NCBI RefSeq assembly: GCF_001885075.1
Contig: NZ_MODU01000004.1
Coordinates: forward strand, 1,426,001 to 1,490,000
Direction: 5' to 3'
Origin: Alteromonas sp. V450
GTDB taxonomy: Bacteria > Pseudomonadota > Gammaproteobacteria > Enterobacterales > Alteromonadaceae
DNA length: 64,000 bases
Each line of letters starts with the position of its first letter. Positions within the stretch are counted from its first letter, which is position 1. Positions 57,307-64,000 of the stretch are shown piece by piece. The notes under the pieces were generated by a model. That model was not told the DNA's origin, did not search any database, and saw only the letters and a list, made by a program, of their open reading frames with translations. The position numbers and the translations under genes are program-made.

Positions 57307-58290
57307 ATGTTGCGGTATATAAAACTCACACTTTCTGCTACAGCCATGTTGCTTGCATCGGCGTGCTCTCAAAATGAATTGCAAGGGGAAATCACCGTAT
57401 TGCGCTTAGGGCATACGCTGGATACGCAACACTCAGTACATAAAGCAATGGAATATCTTGGAGAGCGCTTAGATTACTATTCTGACGGTACAATGAGCGT
57501 GGTTATTTACCCGAGCAGCCAGCTCGGAACCGAAAGAGAGATGGTAGAACTGCTGCAGATTGGCTCACTCGCTATGACGAAGGTGTCCGCAAGCCCGCTA
57601 GAGGGGTTTGCTCCCGAGATGAAGATTTTTAGCATTCCCTATATCTTCCGCGATAACGAGCACTTCTGGCGTGTATTAAACAGCGATTTAGGCGATGAGT
57701 TGCTATCTGGTGTTGAAGACTTCCGACTTAAAGGTCTCGGCTATTACGATGCGGGAAGCCGTAGTTTTTACACCAACGACAAACCAATAGAAACACCAAG
57801 CGATCTGAACGGGCTCAAAATTCGCGTGTTGAACAGCCCTACTGCGGTTGCAACCGTTCGCGCACTTGGGGGAGCCGCAACCCCCGTTTCTTGGGGAGAG
57901 CTATACACGGCACTTCAGCAAGGCGTTGTGGATGGTGCTGAGAATAACCCGCCTAGCTACTACCTTTCACGTCATTATGAAATTGCCCGTTATTACAGCC
58001 TTGACGAGCATACTAGTGTTCCAGATGTCATGCTGGCATCGCTTCCGGTATGGGAAAGTTTGAATGAACAGCAGCAATCGTGGTTAACCAAAGCAATGAA
58101 AGACTCTGTTGAATACCAACGCGAACTTTGGAAAACATCTACGCAAGCCTCTTTAGAAAAGGTAAAAGCTGAAGGCGTCACGGTTATTACGCCTGACAAA
58201 GCGCCTTTCGTTGAAGCGGTAAAGCCTTTCCATAAGAGCTTTGAAGGCACGCCAATTGGCGACTTAATTACGCAAATAAAAGCGATGTAA
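57307..58290 (+). CDS. TRAP transporter substrate-binding lipoprotein (DctP type)
   Basis: A 327-residue binding protein. The N-terminus ends in the lipobox ASAC (Cys20), unusual because most TRAP binding proteins are soluble. Family motifs include LGTEREMVELLQIGSLAM, GLGYYDAGSRSFY, LNGLKIRVLNSP with the substrate-carboxylate Arg, and QGVVDGAENNPPSY. The location implies an oligogalacturonide or hexuronate ligand. Confidence 0.9.
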   Translation: MLRYIKLTLSATAMLLASACSQNELQGEITVLRLGHTLDTQHSVHKAMEYLGERLDYYSDGTMSVVIYPSSQLGTEREMVELLQIGSLAMTKVSASPLEGFAPEMKIFSIPYIFRDNEHFWRVLNSDLGDELLSGVEDFRLKGLGYYDAGSRSFYTNDKPIETPSDLNGLKIRVLNSPTAVATVRALGGAATPVSWGELYTALQQGVVDGAENNPPSYYLSRHYEIARYYSLDEHTSVPDVMLASLPVWESLNEQQQSWLTKAMKDSVEYQRELWKTSTQASLEKVKAEGVTVITPDKAPFVEAVKPFHKSFEGTPIGDLITQIKAM

Positions 58291-58292
58291 CA

Positions 58293-58778
58293 ATGACAAT
58301 AATACGCCTCATCGATAAAGCCTTAGCCGGCACCCTTATTATTGCCATGGTAAGTATTTTACTTACCGTAATTTGGCAAGTGGTCTCGCGTTATGTTCTT
58401 AAAGATCCAGCATCAATCACCGAAGAGTTGTCTAGATTCATACTTATTTGGATTGGCATCTTAGGTGCGGCCTATGCGTATCGTCAAAATGCGCATTTAG
58501 GCTTCAACTTAATTGTTGAGCGTCAGTCTCGTAAAGTGAAACGCCTTTTGCTCACCTGCGTTGAAATTATCGTCATTATTTTTTGTGTTTTAGTGATGGT
58601 ATATGGTGGCGCCGAACTGGTTTCTCTTACATTAGAGCTAGAACAAATTTCCGCAGCGCTAGGTGTTAAAATGGGCTTTATCTACAGCGTGCTTCCTCTA
58701 TCTGGAAGCCTTATCATTGCCTATGCACTGGTAAACATTACTGCGTTGTGGCGAAACAATAATAAGGAGTCAGCGTAA
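58293..58778 (+). CDS. TRAP transporter small permease (DctQ type)
   Basis: A 161-residue membrane protein with four hydrophobic segments and the family motifs VISRYV-like (VVSRYVLKDPASITEELSRF) and WIGILGAAYAYR. It starts two bases after the binding-protein gene and overlaps the large-permease start by one base (TAATG). Confidence 0.9.
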   Translation: MTIIRLIDKALAGTLIIAMVSILLTVIWQVVSRYVLKDPASITEELSRFILIWIGILGAAYAYRQNAHLGFNLIVERQSRKVKRLLLTCVEIIVIIFCVLVMVYGGAELVSLTLELEQISAALGVKMGFIYSVLPLSGSLIIAYALVNITALWRNNNKESA

Positions 58779-60073
58779 TGGAACTGACCGGTATTATCTT
58801 AGTCGTTGCCTTTTTCGTACTCCTTCTTTTAAATGTGCCAATTTCAATCAGCATTGGTGTAGCCACGCTGCTTGCTATGGTAATGAGCATGGACATTGCA
58901 CCGGCTACCATTACTATTGCCCAGCGTATGGCAGGTGGCCTTAATAGCTTTGCGCTGCTGGCAATTCCATTTTTTGTTTTATCTGGCCTTATCATGGGAC
59001 GTGGCGGGATAGCCAAACGATTAATAGAGTGCGCAATGGCGCTTATTGGCGCCCTGCCAGGCGGTCTAGCCTTAGTTAATGTTGTTTCCTGTATGCTTTT
59101 CGGTGCAATCTCGGGGTCTGCGGTAGCAACCACATCTGCTATTGGCAGCTTCATGTTACCCGAAATGAAAAAAGCCGGCTACGAGCCGAATTTTAGCGCC
59201 GCGGTCACTGCCGCTGCATCAACTACGGGTATGTTAATTCCACCAAGTAATATCTTAATTGTATACGCAATCGCTAGCGGTGGCGTATCCATCGCCGCCC
59301 TCTTTATGGCTGGCTATATTCCAGGCATTATGGTGGGTCTAGCGCTCATGCTGGTGTGCTTTATCTACGCAAAAATGAAGGGATACCCGCTATCGCCGCG
59401 ACTGCCTATTAAAATAGTTGTCGAAAAAACTATCGCAGCACTCCCTTCCCTATTCCTCATATTCTTAGTGATTGGCGGCATTGTGGGCGGCGTTTTTACC
59501 GCTACCGAAGCTGGTGCCATTGCGGTGGTTTACTCATTGCTGTTAGCTGTGGTGTTTTATAAAGAAGTGGATGCGAAAGCCCTACCTGATATTTTCTTGA
59601 AGGCGGCAGAAACGACGGCAATTGTAATGCTGCTTATCGCAGCCTCAACGGCGATGTCTTGGCTACTGTCGTTCGAGAACATTCCGCAAACCTTAAGTAA
59701 CGCACTATTGTCGATAAGCGATAACCCATTACTAATTCTTCTCTTAATCAACCTATTACTTATCGTAGTTGGTGCATTCTTAGATATGACGCCTGCTGTA
59801 CTTATTTTTACGCCCATATTTTTGCCGGTGGCCTTAGAACTTGGAATGAGCGAACTGCAATTCGGCATCATGCTCGTGCTCAACCTGTCTATTGGTTTGT
59901 GCTCACCGCCCGTTGGCGCAGTACTTTTCATAACCTGCGCCATTGCCAAAACCAAACTTGAGAATATTATTCGACCGCTAATACCTTTATATGTGGCTAT
60001 GTTTGTTGTTCTTATGCTGGTCACGTATGTCGCTTGGTTCAGCGAAGCGCTGCCACGTGCACTTGGATTTTAA
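58778..60073 (+). CDS. TRAP transporter large permease (DctM type)
   Basis: A 431-residue inner-membrane protein with about twelve hydrophobic segments. Family motifs are IPFFVLSGLIMGRGGIAKRL, GAISGSAVATTSAIGSFMLP and GMLIPPSNILIVYA, with FTATEAGAIAV later. It moves the substrate with sodium in complex with the small permease. Confidence 0.93.
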   Translation: MELTGIILVVAFFVLLLLNVPISISIGVATLLAMVMSMDIAPATITIAQRMAGGLNSFALLAIPFFVLSGLIMGRGGIAKRLIECAMALIGALPGGLALVNVVSCMLFGAISGSAVATTSAIGSFMLPEMKKAGYEPNFSAAVTAAASTTGMLIPPSNILIVYAIASGGVSIAALFMAGYIPGIMVGLALMLVCFIYAKMKGYPLSPRLPIKIVVEKTIAALPSLFLIFLVIGGIVGGVFTATEAGAIAVVYSLLLAVVFYKEVDAKALPDIFLKAAETTAIVMLLIAASTAMSWLLSFENIPQTLSNALLSISDNPLLILLLINLLLIVVGAFLDMTPAVLIFTPIFLPVALELGMSELQFGIMLVLNLSIGLCSPPVGAVLFITCAIAKTKLENIIRPLIPLYVAMFVVLMLVTYVAWFSEALPRALGF

Positions 60074-60094
60074 TAAGGCAGTATCATCAAGGCT

Positions 60095-60138
60095 AAAAGG
60101 TGTGATCATGCGCTGTTTAATCACACCAACTTTTACTT
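60095..60138 (+). terminator. terminator after the TRAP operon
   Basis: AAAAGGTGTGAT pairs with ATCACACC around a 13-base loop, followed by AACTTTTACTTTTT. It ends kduD-kduI-TRAP. Confidence 0.6.
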
Positions 60139-60219
60139 TTTAATATCAGAAACATATTGTCCGTATTTGTATGGTAATATCGAAAGTAACGACACAATAG
60201 CGCGGAAAAACAGAGAATT

Positions 60220-61236
60220 ATGAATAAGCGCCCGACTATCAATGATGTTGCAGCCCTAGCAGGGGTATCAAAACGTACCGTATCACGTGTCATTAACGGT
60301 GCTACCAATGTGGGTAAGGCAACCCGTGAGCGCATTGAAACTGTCATCCAAGAAACGGGGTTTGCCCCTGACAAACAAGCGCGAGGTTTAAGTACTAGCC
60401 GCTCTTACTTGATAGGTTTGATTTACGACAATCCCGATGCCTTGTATATCGACCAGGTACAAAGGGGCGTGTTAAGCATATGCTCTCAAAAGGGTTATGA
60501 GTTAGTTGTACACCCTTGTAGTTATAACGCCGAAGGATTTGTAGAAGACTGCGTCAACTTCGTCCGTCGTTCAAACATAGATGGTGTTATCATATTGCCA
60601 CCGGTATCTGAATCTAAGTTATTAGCAGACGCGCTGCAGCAAAAGAGCATAAACTATGTTCGAATGGCGTCAGTAGATTTGGATGACCATCAAAATATAG
60701 TAGTGAGTGACGACAGAGCGGCGCTGAGCGATTTAGCGCGCTACATGGTGTCACTGGGCCATAAAGATATTGGTATTATCAGCGGTCCTCAACAGTATTA
60801 TTCATCGAAAGAGCGTTTGGAAGGCTTTGTTGAAACGCTTAACGGTTTAGGTGTCGATGTTCCTAAAAACAGAGTAATTGAAGGTAAAAACAGCTTCGAA
60901 AGCGGTATTGAATGCGCTCGCCAATTACTCATCCAGTCGCCACGAGTTAAAGCTATTTTTGCGAACAACGATGAAATGGCGGCAGGTGTGTTAAAAGTGG
61001 CCCACGAGATGGGTATTACCGTGCCAGACGAATTGTCCGTCGCGGGGTTCGACGACAACTTACTCGCCGCTCGCGTCATCCCTGCCCTTACCACTGTTCA
61101 ACGTCCCGTTGGGGACATGGCAGCTATTGCAGCACGTAAAATCATTGCTCATATTGAAGGCAGTGAAATCAGCGAATCCGAAACCTATTTGGTTAAGCCT
61201 CACTTAATTATTCGAGATTCCATCAAAAAAGTGTGA
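60220..61236 (+). CDS. LacI-family regulator of the uronate locus
   Basis: A 338-residue regulator. The helix-turn-helix is TINDVAALAGVSKRTVSRVI with hinge helix residues GLSTSRSYLIGL, followed by a periplasmic-binding-protein-like ligand domain (SVAGFDDN near residue 275). It is placed between the TRAP genes and uxaA and probably represses both through the 14-bp palindrome. The inducer may be an uronate intermediate such as KDG; it cannot be read from sequence. Functional analogue of KdgR/UxuR. Confidence 0.9.
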   Translation: MNKRPTINDVAALAGVSKRTVSRVINGATNVGKATRERIETVIQETGFAPDKQARGLSTSRSYLIGLIYDNPDALYIDQVQRGVLSICSQKGYELVVHPCSYNAEGFVEDCVNFVRRSNIDGVIILPPVSESKLLADALQQKSINYVRMASVDLDDHQNIVVSDDRAALSDLARYMVSLGHKDIGIISGPQQYYSSKERLEGFVETLNGLGVDVPKNRVIEGKNSFESGIECARQLLIQSPRVKAIFANNDEMAAGVLKVAHEMGITVPDELSVAGFDDNLLAARVIPALTTVQRPVGDMAAIAARKIIAHIEGSEISESETYLVKPHLIIRDSIKKV

Positions 61237-61247
61237 TTTTTTACAAT

Positions 61248-61271
61248 GAAGTGTTGCTTACACTTCTTTTT
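61248..61271 (+). terminator. terminator of the LacI gene
   Basis: GAAGTGT-TGCTT-ACACTTC followed by TTTTT. Confidence 0.8.
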
Positions 61272-61281
61272 CGACCTATTA

Positions 61282-61295
61282 TGCCACCGGTGGCA
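61282..61295. promoter_or_regulatory. 14-bp palindromic operator, copy 2
   Basis: TGCCACCGGTGGCA, identical to copy 1, about 130 bases before uxaA. A -10-like TATTAT at 61277-61282 overlaps it, but the -35 would fall in the terminator, so the exact promoter is unclear. Confidence 0.8.
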
Positions 61296-61426
61296 CGACA
61301 ATAAATAATTTGTAAACAGAGCGTAAAAATAAACGTTTTCTAATTTATCGCTCTTTTTAAATGCTCAGTGCTTATTTACCAACGCTTAGCGATTAAGTAA
61401 GCCGTAGAGATAAAGCAGGACTTGTA

Positions 61427-62917
61427 ATGGACGTTAAAACACAACTAGTTAAAGTGCATAATAACGATAACGTTGCGGTTGCAACCTGCCCTATCGTGGC
61501 TGGCACTTACATCGCTGAATATGACGTTACCGTCAGCCAAGACATTCCTGCCGGCCATAAAGTTGCCTTAGTTACCCTGTCAGACGGTGGCGACATCGTA
61601 AAATATGGCTTCAGCATTGGTGCTGCAACAAACCAAATTAATGCTGGTGAACATGTTCACAGCCATAACGCAAAGACCAAGTTACAAGGCTCTGAACAAT
61701 ACGTTTACGCGCCGTCGAATATCCCATCGAAGCAAACACATGCTAGCTCTGGACTACAGTTTATGGGCTACAGAAGAGAGAATGGAAAAGTAGGTATTCG
61801 AAATGAAGTGTGGATAATCAATACCGTAGGGTGCGTAAATCGTACAGCAGACCGTATTGCCAACGAATGTAATCGTCGTTTCGCTAGCGAGTGCGACGGG
61901 TTCCGCGCATTTACCCACCCTTTTGGCTGTTCTCAGCTGGGCGATGATTTAGATGACACGCGCACTATCTTAGCTTCACTGGCTTCTCACCCGAACGCTG
62001 GTGCGGTGTTAATTGTAGGTTTGGGTTGCGAAAACAATCAGCTTAAGAGTTTACTGCCTCACGTTGATAAACCGGCAAATCGCGTTCGCTTCTACAACGC
62101 ACAAGAAGTGGTAGATGAACTGGAAGAAGGCGTCAATGCGGTTTATGACTTGTTAAAAGTAATGGCTAATGACAAACGTGAGCCCATCGACGCTAGCGAA
62201 TTAACGTTGGGCATGAAGTGCGGTGGTAGCGACGCTTTTAGCGGTATTACTGCCAATCCAACAGTTGGGCGCGTTACCGATTTAATGTGTAATCTAGGTG
62301 GCTCGGTCATTTTAACCGAAACGCCAGAAATGTTTGGCGCCGAACAGCTCTTAATGAATCGCGCTAAAAACAAAGACGTATTCGAGGCGTTTAACTCGCT
62401 GATTGATGAGTTTAAGAACTACTTTATCGCCCACAACCAACCTATTTACGAAAACCCGTCCCCAGGCAATAAGGCAGGCGGTTTAACCACGCTAGAGGAA
62501 AAGTCTCTCGGCGCGGTTCAAAAAGGTGGAACGTCTACTATCCAGTCCATCTTGCAGTATGGCGAGCCCAAGCAAGATAAAGGCTTAAGTTTATTACAAG
62601 CACCTGGTAACGATGCCGTTAGTTCAACGGCGTTGGCAGCATCGGGGGCACATATCGTTTTATTCACCACAGGCCGAGGCACGCCCCTTGGTTTTCCTGT
62701 ACCCACAGTCAAGATATCGTCAAATTCAGATATCGCTAATAAGAAGCCACATTGGATAGATTTTAACGCTGGACAAGTTCTGGAAGGCGTCTCTATCGAT
62801 AAGTGTGCCGAAGCGCTACTCCAACACTGTTTGGCAGTGGCATCTGGTCAACAAACCTGCAACGAGAAGAATGGCAGCCATGAGATTGCTATTTGGAAAC
62901 GTGGCGTCACCCTCTAA
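61427..62917 (+). CDS. uxaA: altronate dehydratase
   Basis: A 496-residue enzyme that dehydrates D-altronate to KDG. An N-terminal SAF domain (about 1-95) is followed by the large galactarate/altronate dehydratase domain, with KVGIRNEVWIINTVGCVNRT, the cysteine in HPFGCSQLG and GLGCENNQ, and MKCGGSDAFSGITANP. AGGA precedes the ATG by six bases. The next gene starts 11 bases downstream. Confidence 0.94.
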   Translation: MDVKTQLVKVHNNDNVAVATCPIVAGTYIAEYDVTVSQDIPAGHKVALVTLSDGGDIVKYGFSIGAATNQINAGEHVHSHNAKTKLQGSEQYVYAPSNIPSKQTHASSGLQFMGYRRENGKVGIRNEVWIINTVGCVNRTADRIANECNRRFASECDGFRAFTHPFGCSQLGDDLDDTRTILASLASHPNAGAVLIVGLGCENNQLKSLLPHVDKPANRVRFYNAQEVVDELEEGVNAVYDLLKVMANDKREPIDASELTLGMKCGGSDAFSGITANPTVGRVTDLMCNLGGSVILTETPEMFGAEQLLMNRAKNKDVFEAFNSLIDEFKNYFIAHNQPIYENPSPGNKAGGLTTLEEKSLGAVQKGGTSTIQSILQYGEPKQDKGLSLLQAPGNDAVSSTALAASGAHIVLFTTGRGTPLGFPVPTVKISSNSDIANKKPHWIDFNAGQVLEGVSIDKCAEALLQHCLAVASGQQTCNEKNGSHEIAIWKRGVTL

Positions 62918-62928
62918 AAGAGAGCGTT

Positions 62929-64000
62929 ATGGAATCGATATTATTACATGAAGATAGACTTTTTCCTGCCGATGAAGCAACCCGAAGTGTTGCAAAGGCG
63001 CTGTATAAGGAAATTCGAGATCTCCCTATCATAAGTCCACATGGCCATACTGACCCACGTTGGTTTGCACAAAACAATAATTTCACCAATGCAACCGAGT
63101 TGTTTATCACCCCTGATCACTATGTGTTCAGAATGCTGTATAGCCAAGGTATTAAATTAACCGATATTGGTGTGCCACGTTGGGACGGCGGCGAAACGGA
63201 AACAGATCCACATAAAATCTGGAAACTTCTGGCAGATAACTATCACCTGTTTGCTGCCACACCATCGCGTTTGTGGTTAGACACTGTATTTCACGATGTA
63301 TTTGGTTTGCGAGAGATGTTGTGTAGCGACAACGCAACGCATTATTACGACCACATCACTGCGCAGCTTCAAGGGGATGACTTTAAGCCCCGCGCACTGA
63401 TGGACCGCTTCAATATTGAAGTGATTGCTACCACCGAAGGTGCGCTTGATGCCCTTCCCCATCACGCGGCGATTAAAGATACGCCGTGGGCAAAGCGGGT
63501 TATTACCACCTTTAGACCTGATGATGTAGTCGATGCTTCACGCGAAGATATTGTTTCAAACATTGAGAAACTTGGTAAGCTCACCGGTGAAGACACGGCA
63601 ACCTGGCAGGGCTACCTGAACGCAATTCGTGCACGACGTGCCGTCTTTAGAGAACACGGTGCAACAGCAACAGATCACGGACACCCAACGGCGAACACAG
63701 CTGATTTAAGTGAAGCTGAGTGTATGGCTTTATTCGATAAAGTAAGAAGTGGAAACAGTAACCCTGAAGAGCAAGAGCTATTTAGAGCGCAAATGCTTAC
63801 CGAATTAGCGGGAATGAGTGTAGAAGACGGCATGGTGATGCAAATTCACCCTGGTTCGTTTAGAAACCACAACAGTCAGCTCTTTACGCAGTTTGGTCGA
63901 GATAAAGGCCACGACATTCCAATGCAAACAGATTTTGTTAAAGCGCTTCGCCCGTTACTCGGTAAATACGGTAACGAGCCTAACCTTGACATTATTCTAT
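62929..64000 (+). CDS. uxaC: glucuronate/galacturonate isomerase (3' end outside window)
   Basis: The frame is open from the ATG at 62929 to the window end (357 codons; family length about 470). MESILLHEDRLFPADEATRS starts it; the metal-binding SPHGHTDPRWFAQ is near residue 40, with VIATTEGALD and MQIHPGSFRNHN later. The enzyme interconverts D-glucuronate/fructuronate and D-galacturonate/tagaturonate. GAGAG precedes the ATG. No internal stop was seen. Confidence 0.93.
   Translation, partial: MESILLHEDRLFPADEATRSVAKALYKEIRDLPIISPHGHTDPRWFAQNNNFTNATELFITPDHYVFRMLYSQGIKLTDIGVPRWDGGETETDPHKIWKLLADNYHLFAATPSRLWLDTVFHDVFGLREMLCSDNATHYYDHITAQLQGDDFKPRALMDRFNIEVIATTEGALDALPHHAAIKDTPWAKRVITTFRPDDVVDASREDIVSNIEKLGKLTGEDTATWQGYLNAIRARRAVFREHGATATDHGHPTANTADLSEAECMALFDKVRSGNSNPEEQELFRAQMLTELAGMSVEDGMVMQIHPGSFRNHNSQLFTQFGRDKGHDIPMQTDFVKALRPLLGKYGNEPNLDIIL

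Overview
The window looks like a chromosomal segment of a marine gammaproteobacterium of the Alteromonas/Alteromonadales type. The basis is a HexR-centred Entner-Doudoroff operon, a long second GAPDH, a glycogen cluster, a PL7 alginate lyase, a TRAP-fed uronate locus and moderate GC. The species call is inference from gene content; no rRNA or tRNA gene was seen.

Layout. 1-1.1 kb: the tail of a LysR regulator and an ExoD-like membrane protein. 1.5-7.2 kb: a five-gene signalling operon with an NtrC-type regulator, a 74-residue protein that is only a histidine phospho-acceptor helix pair, a CHASE3 histidine kinase, an Rcp1-like receiver and a REC-kinase-REC-REC hybrid. 7.3-11.4 kb: small envelope and stress genes (YqjD/YqjE-like proteins, lipoproteins, DUF2490, DUF1328). 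11.5-20 kb, minus strand: a DUF349 giant with YeaC, a zinc-ribbon membrane protein, an AGCS symporter, an M14 carboxypeptidase and the long GAPDH. 20.5-40.3 kb: central sugar metabolism, with msrB, gnd, glgX, glgB and malQ (minus), gapA and a hexose-6-phosphate mutarotase (plus), the operon zwf-pgl-edd-glk-eda (minus), then hexR and pyk (plus). HexR-like 15-bp palindromes lie in the zwf/hexR, pyk and gapA upstream regions.

40.8-46.5 kb is an accessory zone. It has a PL7 alginate lyase with a PepSY-like tail, a truncated duplicate of the 3' end of an unknown secreted-protein gene, a DUF2892 fragment, the full secreted-protein gene with a pentanucleotide repeat between a good ribosome-binding site and the reading frame, and a decayed IS3-type element. 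Most of this zone is bracketed by two copies of a 54-bp terminator-containing repeat. 46.9-50 kb: an EEP-family protein, an unknown membrane protein and a glycosyltransferase. 50.1-53.9 kb: a PhoX-type phosphatase lipoprotein with a collagen-like linker, followed by a two-CxxCH lipoprotein and preceded by a clear array of Pho-box repeats.

54.2-64 kb is a hexuronate (pectin-type) catabolic locus: DUF4861 lipoprotein, kduD, kduI, a TRAP transporter, a LacI regulator, uxaA and uxaC (cut by the window end). An identical 14-bp palindrome lies upstream of kduD and uxaA and is the probable LacI operator. Uronates would pass through KDG to KDPG, which Eda, encoded in the same window, would split; no KDG kinase gene is present here.
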